Source of the DNA: Streptomyces flavofungini
Lineage (GTDB): Bacteria > Actinomycetota > Actinomycetes > Streptomycetales > Streptomycetaceae
Direction: 5' to 3'
Assembly (NCBI RefSeq): GCF_030388665.1
Contig: NZ_CP128846.1
Location: 3,388,001-3,452,000, forward strand
Length of the DNA: 64,000 nt
Program-made: the position numbers and the translations under genes
Notes under the pieces: model-generated
The model's database searches: none
The model's input: only the letters and a program-made list of their open reading frames with translations
What the model was told of the DNA's origin: nothing
In this document: in pieces, positions 24,779 to 33,405 of the stretch
Layout: every line of letters begins with the position of its first letter
Numbering within the stretch: the first letter of the stretch is position 1

Positions 24779-26128
24779 ATGCGACTCCGCATACGTGGAA
24801 AGAGATCAGCGGCCCTCGCGGCCATGCTGGCCCTCGCGGTCGCGGCGCCCCTCAGCGCCAACGCCTCCGACTCCTCGTCCCCGTCGGCCAAGAAGGCGGC
24901 CGCCGCCACCGCGGCCGACGAGAACGTCCGCCAGTACTCCATCCCGGGCCCCTCGACCCCCGCCGCCCGGACGGCGGTCGCCGCCACCGGCGTGTCCATC
25001 GACGAGGCCGACGACCACGCGGTCGTCGTCACCGCTGACGCCGCCCAGGCCAAGAAGCTGCGCGCCCTCGGGTACACCCTCAAGGTCCTGCCCGCGCCGC
25101 CCGCCCGCACCGACGGCAAGCGCGTCGAAGTACGGGACTTCCCGCCCGCCGACTCCCGCTACCACAACTACGCGGAGATGAACGCGGAGATCGACCAGCG
25201 GCTCCAGCAGTATCCGAACCTGATGAGCAAGCGCGTCATCGGCAAGACGCACCAGGGCCGCGACATCGTCGCCATCAAGATCAGCGACAACGTCGGCACG
25301 GACGAGAACGAGCCCGAGGTCCTCTTCACCCACCACCAGCACGCCCGTGAGCACCTCACGGTGGAGATGGCCCTGTACCTGATGCGCGAGCTGGGCGCCG
25401 GCTACTCCACCGACGCCCGCGTCAAGAAGGTCGTCGACTCCCGCGAGATCTGGATCGTCCCCGACCTCAACCCCGACGGCGGCGAGTACGACATCGCCAC
25501 CGGGTCCTACCGCAGCTGGCGCAAGAACCGCCAGCCCAACGCCGGTTCGTCCTACGTCGGCACCGACATGAACCGCAACTGGAACTTCAAGTGGGGCTGC
25601 TGCGGCGGTTCCTCCGGCTCCACCGGCTCCGAGACCTACCGCGGCCCGCGCGCCGAGTCGGCCCCCGAGGTCAAGGTCGTCGCGGACTTCGTACGCAGCC
25701 GGGTCGTCGGCGGCAAGCAGCAGATCAAGGCCGGCATCGACTTCCACACGTACAGCGAACTGATCCTGTGGCCCTACGGCTACACGTACGCCGACACCGC
25801 CCCCGGCCTCACCCAGGACGACCGCGACGCCTTCGCCGCCGTCGGCCGCAAGATGGCCGCGAGCAACGGCTACACCCCCGAACAGTCCAGCGACCTCTAC
25901 ATCACCGACGGCTCCATCGACGACTGGCTCTGGGGCGACCAGAAGATCTTCGGCTACACCTTCGAGATGTACCCGCGCTCGGCCGGCGGCGGCGGTTTCT
26001 ACCCGCCCGACGAGGTCATCGAACGCGAGACGTCCCGGAACCGGGACGCTGTGCTCCAGCTGCTGGAGAACGCGGACTGCATGTATCGGTCCATTGGGAA
26101 GGAGCAGCAGTACTGCTCCGGCACGTGA
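24779..26128 (+). CDS. Secreted M14 zinc carboxypeptidase
   Basis: 449 residues from ATG 24779 behind AGGAG. Sec signal peptide ([17 protein letters not shown]), a propeptide-like region to about residue 120, then the M14 catalytic domain: zinc ligands His188 and Glu191 in [16 protein letters not shown] and His323 in [16 protein letters not shown], substrate-binding segment [20 protein letters not shown] and a late Glu in [10 protein letters not shown]. Belongs to the Streptomyces secreted zinc carboxypeptidases. Removes C-terminal residues from peptides outside the cell. Confidence 0.93.
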   Translation: MRLRIRGKRSAALAAMLALAVAAPLSANASDSSSPSAKKAAAATAADENVRQYSIPGPSTPAARTAVAATGVSIDEADDHAVVVTADAAQAKKLRALGYTLKVLPAPPARTDGKRVEVRDFPPADSRYHNYAEMNAEIDQRLQQYPNLMSKRVIGKTHQGRDIVAIKISDNVGTDENEPEVLFTHHQHAREHLTVEMALYLMRELGAGYSTDARVKKVVDSREIWIVPDLNPDGGEYDIATGSYRSWRKNRQPNAGSSYVGTDMNRNWNFKWGCCGGSSGSTGSETYRGPRAESAPEVKVVADFVRSRVVGGKQQIKAGIDFHTYSELILWPYGYTYADTAPGLTQDDRDAFAAVGRKMAASNGYTPEQSSDLYITDGSIDDWLWGDQKIFGYTFEMYPRSAGGGGFYPPDEVIERETSRNRDAVLQLLENADCMYRSIGKEQQYCSGT

Positions 26129-26143
26129 ACCTGCCTGACGTGC

Positions 26144-26176
26144 GGCGTGGGGCGCCCGGTCCGGGCGCCCCACGCC
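26144..26176. terminator. Strong bidirectional hairpin
   Basis: Perfect inverted repeat with 16-bp arms (GGCGTGGGGCGCCCGG and its complement) and a 1-base centre, between the carboxypeptidase stop and the convergent gene at 26192. Confidence 0.8.
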
Positions 26177-26191
26177 CCGTACACCGTGCCG

Positions 26192-26833
26192 TCAAGCCTT
26201 CCTCGGTGCGTCGAGAGTGGGTGGGCCGGCGGGGAGAGCCGTGCTGTTGTCGCAGCGGTACACGTGGCGGGTGGCCATGCGCAGGGTTTCCGCAGCGAGT
26301 TCGGCGAATGCCTTGGTGTCAGAGCTGTCGGCGGAGGAGTCCGTCCGGGCATCGACGCTCACCTCGATGATGCCCGTATCGCCGTCGTCCCGGCAGTCGA
26401 GCAGCAGCGCGGCACCATGGCTCGAAGCGTATCCGTATGACTCTCCGATCGAGAGTGACACTTTGCCAGGAGACTTGGACTCCTTCCTGACTCTTTTCCT
26501 AGCGTCGTCGGCCGCCATGATCTCGAGGGAGGGTTCGTTGAAGTGACGGTTGTACTCAACCCTTATCCGCTGGCCCCCGCCGGTGAAGGTGCAGGTCGGA
26601 GGCGCCTCACCGGAGCGGAAAGCCGTACCGAACCCAGTTCCGTTGATGTACTCGAAGTACCTCTTCCCGCTCTTCGGTAGGATCTGGGCGGCGGCCTTCG
26701 CGGGCAACGATCCATCGCACACCCGGGCTGGAACTGAGACCGCGGTTTCATCGGATGGCCAGAGCTGCCACGCGGCGACTCCCACGAAGACAGCCACTGC
26801 AGCTGAACCAGCACCCCACCAGGATTTCCTCAT
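26192..26833 (-). CDS. Membrane-anchored extracytoplasmic protein, type VII operon
   Basis: 213 residues from ATG 26833, which overlaps the previous stop (ATGA). One N-terminal membrane helix (GAGSAAVAVFVGVAAWQLWP) and an external domain with four Cys (VCDGSLP, TCTFTGG, LLDCRDD, YRCDN), suggesting two disulfides. Last gene of the run that includes the mycosin. No family recognised; a conserved tail protein of this kind may cap or protect the secreted 725-residue product. Confidence 0.72.
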   Translation of the reverse strand: MRKSWWGAGSAAVAVFVGVAAWQLWPSDETAVSVPARVCDGSLPAKAAAQILPKSGKRYFEYINGTGFGTAFRSGEAPPTCTFTGGGQRIRVEYNRHFNEPSLEIMAADDARKRVRKESKSPGKVSLSIGESYGYASSHGAALLLDCRDDGDTGIIEVSVDARTDSSADSSDTKAFAELAAETLRMATRHVYRCDNSTALPAGPPTLDAPRKA

Positions 26834-29007
26834 CCGGCGCCGCCTTCACCCCGAGTCTCAAGCCTGTAGAAGACCTGGATGTCCTTTTGCGCAGCATCAG
26901 CCAGTGTTGTCGCCTTGCGCTCTGAGTAGCCCTGCTCGATGGCGGCACGATGGGTTGCGTGGAACACTGCCTTGCCGGACTCCTCGAGGTGATCATTCAG
27001 GAAATCTTCCCTTTCCTGACCTGCGACTTCACTCGAATCCCGAGTGTATTTCTCGACGACGGACTCACGAGCGTCCTCGGCGATCCAGCTGACCGCATCA
27101 CCGACAACCGGAAACTTGTTGGCTCCGAGGTCAATGACGCGCCCTGCCCACTTGTCGGCGGTACGAATCCCCTCGTTGAACTCCGCGTCCTGCGCGATCC
27201 TGTCGTCGTACACGGCTTGCGTGCGTGCTTCTGCCATGACTCCCGCGATCTGGCCCCCTGGAGACACCAGGTTCTTCACGTCCGTCGCGATCATGCCGTC
27301 GGACATTCCCTCCCGGTTCCGAAGGGTCTCGTTGACGAGGTCCGTGGTGACGGACTGCTGGGCGTTGAGGATGGCGCCGTAGGCGTCGGGGTCCTTCCCG
27401 ACCGCCCCCAGGAAGTCCCGCAGCGTGGAGCCCCCCAGCGAGCCAAGTTTCGCGTTACTTCCATGGGTCGCGATCTCCCGCTCCCCGTTCATCCCGTCCT
27501 GGAAGTCCCGCATGTACTCCGCCGTGATGTTCCCCATGCTGCCCCGCAGCTTCGAGTCCTCCAGGTACTGCGGGTTGCTGCCGTAGTAGTCCACAAGGCG
27601 GTTGACGAAGGACGCGCTGGCGGCCGAGTGGGGCCGGGGTGGGGCGTCGGTGTCGTAGGGGGTCTGGGTGGCTGCCGATTCGAGGGCGTGGCCGAGGCTG
27701 GTCTCGTACTGGTCGCGGATGCCGTTGCCGACGAGGGGTGTGGCGGCGTCGTAGAAGCTGTTGCGGGAGCCGTCCCCGTGGCTGACGAGGTAGTCCCAGT
27801 GGCTCTGGGCGTCGGGGCCGCTGTGGAAGAACTGGAGGGATGCCTCCGGGTTGTGGCCGAGGGACTCCATGAATCCGGAGACCGCGTCGCCGGGGGCGTC
27901 ACCAGGGAGGTGGTTGAACTGGCCCGCGGGAGGGTGCGACTCGAAGGGGGACAGTCCCTTCTCGTGCTCCAGCAGTTTGTCGCCGTAGGCCTGGAGGAAG
28001 GCGGTGTCGAACTTCCCCCTCTGCATCAGGCTCGACATGATGTCGAAGCCGTACGGAGCGGAGCCCGCGCCGAGCCCCGGGGCGGCGGGAAGGCGTTGGC
28101 CTCCGGCCTCGATCATGTCCTTCTTCCAGGCGTCCATCGCCGGGCTGTCGACCCTGGTCGCCGCGGCCAGCGTGAGGCTCAGGTTCTCCTGTACGCCGCC
28201 GAGGATCTCGGCGCGTTCGGGCCCCACCGCGCCCATCGTGTCGGCCGGGTGGGCGAGGTCGCGCCAGAAGCGGAGGGTGCCCTCGGCACCCAGCTTGGTG
28301 GCGAAGCGCTCCCCGAAGGCGGGGGTGTCGCGGTAGCGGTCGAGGTCCTCGTTGAAGCGCTTGAGCTTCTCGTCGCTCCACCCGGCGACGTCGCCCTTGG
28401 CCACCTCCTTGGCCCAGCGGTCCGCGTCCGCCCGGCCCTGGAGGCCCTTGGCGTGGTCGAGGCTGTTCACGCGGACGTCGGAGAAGTCGTGTTTGCCGCG
28501 GGCCAGGGCCCGCAGGGCCCGTTCGGCGATGCGGTCCGTCTCGTCCGCCTCCTGGAGTACGCGGGTCGCGTCCCGCATCGTCGCGATCAGGTCCATCTGC
28601 GTGGGGACGCCGTCCTTGGCCGCGTCCCTCGGAGAGCGAGCCTCCGCCCCGCCCTCGGGCGTGATGCGGATGTTGCGCTTCGCGGCGCTGTCCGCCACTC
28701 GCTCCATCTCTTGCTTGTGGTGGGTGAACGCCTTGTGCGCGCCCTGCAGGACCGCGAGGACGCTCTGCGCCGACGTGACGGCGTCGTCGAACTCGGATGC
28801 CGTCTTGACCACGAACGCCTTGCCCACGGTGGCGTTGACGCCCTTCCAGTCGGCCAGCTCCGCCTTGCGCTTGAGCAGGGCCGCGCTGTCGCCGCCACCC
28901 GCGCCGGAGGCCAGCTCGCTCAGCCGCCGTGCCATCGTCTCCCAGTCGTCCACGGCGGACGCCAGCTTGCCCAGCCTCAACCCGAGGAGGTCCTGAACGG
29001 TCAGCAT
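26830..29007 (-). CDS. Large WXG-like ESX substrate (DUF6571-like)
   Basis: 725 residues from ATG 29007 (GAGG 5 bases upstream). N-terminal helical hairpin with LADWKGVNATVG (W-x-G turn at about residue 54) as in type VII substrates. A long, mostly alpha-helical body follows with GFMESLGHNPEASLQFFHS and a DAYGAILNAQQSVTTDLV segment, the kind of order seen in DUF6571 proteins. C-terminus has WAGRVIDLGANKFPVVGDAVSWIAED. No recognisable toxin domain. Likely exported with the small WXG-like proteins upstream. Confidence 0.75.
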   Translation of the reverse strand: MLTVQDLLGLRLGKLASAVDDWETMARRLSELASGAGGGDSAALLKRKAELADWKGVNATVGKAFVVKTASEFDDAVTSAQSVLAVLQGAHKAFTHHKQEMERVADSAAKRNIRITPEGGAEARSPRDAAKDGVPTQMDLIATMRDATRVLQEADETDRIAERALRALARGKHDFSDVRVNSLDHAKGLQGRADADRWAKEVAKGDVAGWSDEKLKRFNEDLDRYRDTPAFGERFATKLGAEGTLRFWRDLAHPADTMGAVGPERAEILGGVQENLSLTLAAATRVDSPAMDAWKKDMIEAGGQRLPAAPGLGAGSAPYGFDIMSSLMQRGKFDTAFLQAYGDKLLEHEKGLSPFESHPPAGQFNHLPGDAPGDAVSGFMESLGHNPEASLQFFHSGPDAQSHWDYLVSHGDGSRNSFYDAATPLVGNGIRDQYETSLGHALESAATQTPYDTDAPPRPHSAASASFVNRLVDYYGSNPQYLEDSKLRGSMGNITAEYMRDFQDGMNGEREIATHGSNAKLGSLGGSTLRDFLGAVGKDPDAYGAILNAQQSVTTDLVNETLRNREGMSDGMIATDVKNLVSPGGQIAGVMAEARTQAVYDDRIAQDAEFNEGIRTADKWAGRVIDLGANKFPVVGDAVSWIAEDARESVVEKYTRDSSEVAGQEREDFLNDHLEESGKAVFHATHRAAIEQGYSERKATTLADAAQKDIQVFYRLETRGEGGAG

Positions 29008-29050
29008 GTCCTCGCCCTCACCCTCGCCCCCGTCTCCGTCTCCGGCTCCT

Positions 29051-29476
29051 TCACTTCATGTACTTGTCGATGACCGACGTGGAGACGGACGTGGCGACCT
29101 TGTCGTCGTCCTTCTTGTGCTGTGCGCGCGTGAAGTCGAGGTGGTTGGAGATGTGGCCGCACGCGTCCACGAGCGTCCTCGACTTGGAGTTCCAGGCGTC
29201 GTGCAGCGTGGTGAGGGCGGCGCCCATGCCGAGGCCTTCGTTGGACAGTTCGACGGCGGCGTCGAAGGTGGCCTCGCGGGCGTGGTCGGAGTCCCTGCGG
29301 AGGCGGTCGCGGAGGCGGTAGGCGATGCCGCCGAGCCGGCCCAGTTCGGCGTCGTGGACGACGAGGTCGCCGGCTCCGCCCGGCCCGGTGGAGGGGTCCG
29401 CCTGGTTCAACTGTGTCCGCGCCGCTGCCTTCTGCGCGGCCTCGGCCTTCAACTGCTCCCACTCTTCCCACGCCAT
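29051..29476 (-). CDS. Small WXG-like helical protein, ESX-associated
   Basis: 141 residues from ATG 29476 (GGGAGG 8 bases upstream), starting MAWEEWEQLKAEAAQK, practically abutting the mycosin stop at 29478. Helical; the segment TTLHDAWNSKSRTLVDACGH has a WNS turn in place of WXG. Probable co-substrate or chaperone of the large protein encoded next. Confidence 0.75.
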   Translation of the reverse strand: MAWEEWEQLKAEAAQKAAARTQLNQADPSTGPGGAGDLVVHDAELGRLGGIAYRLRDRLRRDSDHAREATFDAAVELSNEGLGMGAALTTLHDAWNSKSRTLVDACGHISNHLDFTRAQHKKDDDKVATSVSTSVIDKYMK

Positions 29477-29477
29477 G

Positions 29478-30728
29478 TCATGGCCTCCCCGTGACGTGCA
29501 CGTCACCCGCAGCCCGCCGCTTGCGGACCGCCAGGGCGGCGACCGCCCCACCGATCAACGCCGCGGCACCGACGCCCGTCACGATCCAGGTCGTCACGCC
29601 GGTTCCGTCGCCCCCTGCCTCGGTGGTCCCGGGGGCTGCGGCTGAGGCCCGTTCGGAGTCAGGTGTGGCTGCCTCGGACCGCGAAGGGGCGGGGGATTCG
29701 GGCGTGGCCTGCTTCAGGTCCGGCAGCGGATAGACGTCGGCAGGGCCCGGGTCTCCGGGGTTCTGGAGGGCGACGCGGGGGCGGACGATGCCGTACCCGA
29801 TGGAGTCGTTCCGCTTCGCCCCGTCCGAGGGGCCGCCGATGGTGTTGAGCATGACCCGCAGGACCTGGTTGTTCGTCCAGTCCGGGTGCTTGGACCAGAT
29901 CAACGCGGCGCTGGCGGAGGCGAGGGCGGTGGCGTTGCTGGTGCCGTGGCCCTTGCACACGCCCTTTCCAGTGGGGCAGGTGGTGTAGATCTCGTCGCCG
30001 GGGGCGGCGATGTCCACTTGAGGGCCGAATTGAGACTCCTGGGTCTTGCGAAGGTTCCTCCCGACCGCTCCGACTGCCACTACCCCTGGAATCTTTGCTG
30101 GGTAGGCTACGTCCGAGTTTCCCCCGTTGCCTGTTCCAGCAAAGATCAACGCCCCCTTATCAAGGGCGTACTTGACCGCTCTGGTCAGTTCCGGAGGGTT
30201 CATTCCGCTGTCCAGCGAGATGTTGATGATGCGAGCCCCCGAGTCAGCTGCGTATCGGATGGCCTTACTGAGCCTCGCAGGCACTGAGAATGGATTGACA
30301 TAAGGGTCGGGTGTCCGGATGGGAAGGATCTTGGCGCCCGGCGCAAGCCCTCGACTTCCTTTGCCTCCGTTTCCCCTGCCGGTGCCCGCGATGAGCATGG
30401 CCATTGTGCTTCCATGACCGTCGTAATCCGTGTGCTCGTCACCAGGCGGCTCCGGAGCTTCATCCTTACCGGGCAGTACCTGCCCCTGGAGATCGGCTAG
30501 TTCGTCATTGACACCCGAATCGATGACGGCGACGGTGACGCCCTTGCCCGTACTGGTCTGCCACATCTTCTCGGCTTGCATGGCGTTGAGGTGCCACTGC
30601 TTGTCTCGTACGGACTCCGCGTGAGCGGGTGTGGCCGCGACGCCTGTCAGCAGGAGGCTCACGGCACCCGAGGCGACGGTCCGCCACCGTGTGTGGTGCG
30701 GTGTCCTGGCAGCCATCTGCTCTCTCAT
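29478..30728 (-). CDS. Mycosin-type S8 serine protease (type VII secretion-associated)
   Basis: 416 residues from ATG 30728 (GAGG 5 bases upstream). Sec signal peptide, subtilase domain with catalytic Asp in VTVAVIDSGVND, His in DYDGHGSTMAMLIAGTG and Ser in GHGTSNATALASASAALI, then a Pro/Ser/Ala-rich linker and a C-terminal membrane helix (TWIVTGVGAAALIGGAVAAL) with a basic tail. This is the membrane-anchored architecture of MycP mycosins of ESX systems. The neighbours are WXG-like proteins, but EccB/C/D/E genes are not in the window. Confidence 0.93.
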   Translation of the reverse strand: MREQMAARTPHHTRWRTVASGAVSLLLTGVAATPAHAESVRDKQWHLNAMQAEKMWQTSTGKGVTVAVIDSGVNDELADLQGQVLPGKDEAPEPPGDEHTDYDGHGSTMAMLIAGTGRGNGGKGSRGLAPGAKILPIRTPDPYVNPFSVPARLSKAIRYAADSGARIINISLDSGMNPPELTRAVKYALDKGALIFAGTGNGGNSDVAYPAKIPGVVAVGAVGRNLRKTQESQFGPQVDIAAPGDEIYTTCPTGKGVCKGHGTSNATALASASAALIWSKHPDWTNNQVLRVMLNTIGGPSDGAKRNDSIGYGIVRPRVALQNPGDPGPADVYPLPDLKQATPESPAPSRSEAATPDSERASAAAPGTTEAGGDGTGVTTWIVTGVGAAALIGGAVAALAVRKRRAAGDVHVTGRP

Positions 30729-30764
30729 GACCTCGTGGTTTCTGAGTGGGGGGATCACGGTGAT

Positions 30765-31364
30765 TCAGTCGATGACGGGTGGGACGACCCGGCGGCCGTC
30801 CGGGCGCCAGGTGTCCTGGTCCTCGGTGAGGTAGTCCGGTCTGCCGTCTCGTTGCTCGTCGCGTCGTGAGCGTGAGGGCTGCGTCGTGTTCGGCGGCATG
30901 GCGCCCCGCATCGGTCCCTGCCGCCGGGGCTGCCCGCCCGCGATGCCGTTGGGTGCGGCCATCGGCCGCTGTCCCGCTGCCGCCCCTCGTCCGGCGCCCG
31001 GCCCTCCCGGGCCCGTCCCCGCAGGAGACCCGCCGACGACCGCACCTCGGGGCATACCGCCAATCGGCCCGCCGGGGACGGACGGCGTGGGACGACCACC
31101 CACGATGCCGGGGCCGCCCGCCATACGTCCAGCAGGCGGGCCCGCAGGGGGAACCCTGGGCGCACCCCCGACCACCGGTTGCGCCGGGCCCGTCGGGCGC
31201 GGAGGCAGAGACTGTCCCCCACTCGGCGTACGCCCAGGAGCAGGTCCCACAGGCCCACCACCCGCCCGACCGGGAGCAGGACCCACCGGACCGGCCCCGG
31301 GCGGCAGAAGTGAACGCCCCCTGGGCCCAATGGGCTCTGGCCCCGGCGGAATCGTGGGGTTCAC
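30765..31364 (-). CDS. Pro/Gly-rich protein, apparent C-terminal half of a split gene
   Basis: 199 residues from GTG 31364, low complexity (Gly-Pro repeats such as GPVGPAPGR) ending with a charged, conserved-looking tail (DGRPDYLTEDQDTWRPDGRR) and VVPPVID. It is in the same frame as the gene at 31413-32270 and is separated only by a TAA at 31413-31415 and 16 sense codons. The two together would give one roughly 500-residue PPE-like/proline-rich protein. Either a nonsense mutation split the gene or this half is re-initiated at the GTG. Confidence 0.6.
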   Translation of the reverse strand: MNPTIPPGPEPIGPRGRSLLPPGAGPVGPAPGRAGGGPVGPAPGRTPSGGQSLPPRPTGPAQPVVGGAPRVPPAGPPAGRMAGGPGIVGGRPTPSVPGGPIGGMPRGAVVGGSPAGTGPGGPGAGRGAAAGQRPMAAPNGIAGGQPRRQGPMRGAMPPNTTQPSRSRRDEQRDGRPDYLTEDQDTWRPDGRRVVPPVID

Positions 31365-31412
31365 CGGGGGACTCGGTTGCCGCCCCGAAGGCGGCGGAAA
31401 CAGACCTATGGG

Positions 31413-32270
31413 TTACGCCGTCCCGTCGGGCCTGACCGGGGTCGACGTGCCACCGGAAGGGGAGGGCGGAGGTGCCGTCGGGGCGTCAGGAAGCGGTCCC
31501 GTACCGTCGACTCGGACGCCCACCGGGTCCGGGACTTGGGGTGCAGGTCGCGGCGCGGTGCCAGGCAGCGGATCCGGTTCTGGCCCCGACCCGGTGGGGC
31601 CGAGGACGGCAGTTGGCGGCACGGGGGCACCTGAGGGCGGCGTACCCGGCAGCGCTCCTCCAGACTCCCCACCTGATGGTCCGGGCCCGCCGCCCCCACC
31701 GGGCGGCGGCCCACTGCGAGCCTCTTGCGACGCAGGTGGCGCCACCTGCGTCGGCAACGGCCGGAACCGAGGCCTCTCCAACCCCTCCAACTGCTGCGCC
31801 GACAGCTGATACGCCTGCCCCAGCTTCCGCATCTCCGCCGCAGCCTCCTGGCGGACCTTCTCCTTGGCCGCCGCGAGCCGCTCCAGCTCGCCCGTGGACT
31901 TCGCGCCCACCGCCCGCGCGTCCGGGTCGTTGGGGTTGGCCTGCGCCGCCGCCAGGTTCCCCTCCGCGCCGGCCTTGTCGCGCGGAATCGACGCCTGCGC
32001 GGTAGCGATCGCCTCCGACGCCCGCGTCAGCCACTTCGCCGACTCCTCGCTGAAGTCACCCAGGCGGAAAGTGGAGTTGGCCAGATCCCCGCTCCACGTA
32101 CGGAACGCCGACGCGCCCTCGCCCTTCCAGCGCACCCACTGCGGCCGCACCTTCAACTCGTCCGCGATCTTCCGGATCTCCGCAGCCGCAGCCACGAGCC
32201 GATCCGCGGCCGCCTGGACCTGACCCGCGTTCGCCTGATCGAGCCACGCCAGCATCTGCTCATGGCTCAT
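31413..32270 (-). CDS. PPE/WXG-like protein, apparent N-terminal half of a split gene
   Basis: 285 residues from ATG 32270. Residues 1-180 are a helical ESX-type module with PQWVRWKGEGASAFRTWSGD (W-x-G turn) and coiled-coil helices; the rest is Pro/Gly-rich. The stop is TAA, the rarest stop in Streptomyces, and the same frame continues beyond it into the Pro/Gly-rich tail (see 30765-31364). Probably a secreted or surface component of the ESX-associated operon. Confidence 0.75.
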   Translation of the reverse strand: MSHEQMLAWLDQANAGQVQAAADRLVAAAAEIRKIADELKVRPQWVRWKGEGASAFRTWSGDLANSTFRLGDFSEESAKWLTRASEAIATAQASIPRDKAGAEGNLAAAQANPNDPDARAVGAKSTGELERLAAAKEKVRQEAAAEMRKLGQAYQLSAQQLEGLERPRFRPLPTQVAPPASQEARSGPPPGGGGGPGPSGGESGGALPGTPPSGAPVPPTAVLGPTGSGPEPDPLPGTAPRPAPQVPDPVGVRVDGTGPLPDAPTAPPPSPSGGTSTPVRPDGTA

Positions 32271-32322
32271 GGACTCGAAGGACGTGCCCCCGGCGCCACG
32301 GCCCCCCTCCCCTTACCGCCCA

Positions 32323-32889
32323 TCAGATCGTCCCACCCGCGTCGCCCGCCCCGTCCGTCGGACGGCCCCCGCCCGTCGCGCCCCGGTCGGCCCGGCCGGG
32401 CCTCTTCCCGCCGCCGGACTCGTACCGCTCCGCGATGCCCGCGCTGATCTCGGCCATGCGATCGCGAACGTCGTCGTCGACGTTCCGGTAACCCTTGTGC
32501 GAGGCAAGCACCGCGATGCCCATGCCCTCGATCGAGTCGGAGAGCAGCTTGGACAAGTTCTCCAGCTCGGAGATCACCGTCTCGTATGCGCCGAACACGC
32601 CGGACGCCTCGGCCCACGCCCCGTCCCCGCCACCGAACTGGTGCCGCACCAAGGGCTCTTGCCCCACCTTGCCGGGTCCCGCCGGGGATCCCTTGAGGTC
32701 GCGGATCAGCTCGTCCACACGCTGCTGGAACCTGACGAACGACGAGAACTCCGCGGCCACATCGGCGGCGGCGTCCCGCACACCACCGAGCACATCCGGC
32801 ATTCCCGATGAATCGCCCGACTTGCCTGACGGCGTCGCGCCGCCCGAGCCTGACAGCACCAGCCCCACCCCCGCGGTGACCAAAGCCAT
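32323..32889 (-). CDS. WXG-like helical protein, first gene of ESX-associated operon
   Basis: 188 residues from ATG 32889. Short hydrophobic start (ALVTAGVGLVLSGSGG), then amphipathic helices (AAEFSSFVRFQQRVDELIRD; YETVISELENLSKLLSDSIE) and a basic Gly-rich tail. General layout like ESX-1 secretion-associated EspC-type small proteins. It heads the minus-strand run of seven genes ending at 26192 with short gaps. No defined family recognised. Confidence 0.68.
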   Translation of the reverse strand: MALVTAGVGLVLSGSGGATPSGKSGDSSGMPDVLGGVRDAAADVAAEFSSFVRFQQRVDELIRDLKGSPAGPGKVGQEPLVRHQFGGGDGAWAEASGVFGAYETVISELENLSKLLSDSIEGMGIAVLASHKGYRNVDDDVRDRMAEISAGIAERYESGGGKRPGRADRGATGGGRPTDGAGDAGGTI

Positions 32890-33405
32890 ATCGCATAGCT
32901 ATCGCGAACCAGCATGCAACTGTAGCCACGGGGGCGGCAGTTCGTATTCGAATGATCACGCATACGATCGAGTTCCGGCCACCACGAGAGGTGACGGGCC
33001 TCGCACGCTCCCTTCGCGGGACGGCCCCTCGCCTCATCAGCGCCTGGACTCGGTCCGGCACGCGTCGACGGCCGTCCTCAACCAGCCAAAGCGTGCGCTC
33101 TCCTGCGGACGGCGTGCCTCGGCGGCTCGGAACCCCGGGGCCCGGGATCCAGTCCATGCGATCGCCCAAGTGCCGTGACCAGGACAGGAACTGTCCTGGA
33201 TTCGGGGCGGGAGCGTCCAGATGTCGAGGCGTCGCCGAGGTCTCCCCGAGTGAGCGTCAGCACCCTTACAGGCCCGCTCCACGCAGGCCAGCACGCGCAG
33301 GGGCGCGCGACGGCGGGCGTCGCACGCCGCGGCCAGGCGGGGGTGCGGGTGCCTCGGATTCCCGGAACCGTTTCCCTGGCGCCGCCCGGCTGCCACACTC
33401 CCGGC
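32890..33405. other. Divergent intergenic region before the caspase gene
   Basis: 516 bases. Contains the palindrome at 33179-33199. Frames crossing it are open on the plus strand but Pro/Arg-rich, and I see no gene. Promoters for the ESX-associated operon and for the caspase gene must lie here. Confidence 0.45.
33179..33199. promoter_or_regulatory. 21-bp palindrome upstream of caspase gene
   Basis: CCAGGACAG-GAA-CTGTCCTGG, perfect 9-bp arms with a 3-base centre. Core GGACAGN3CTGTCC is shared with 10039-10053. Candidate operator, about 200 bp before the caspase start; it could also be a small hairpin. Confidence 0.45.
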
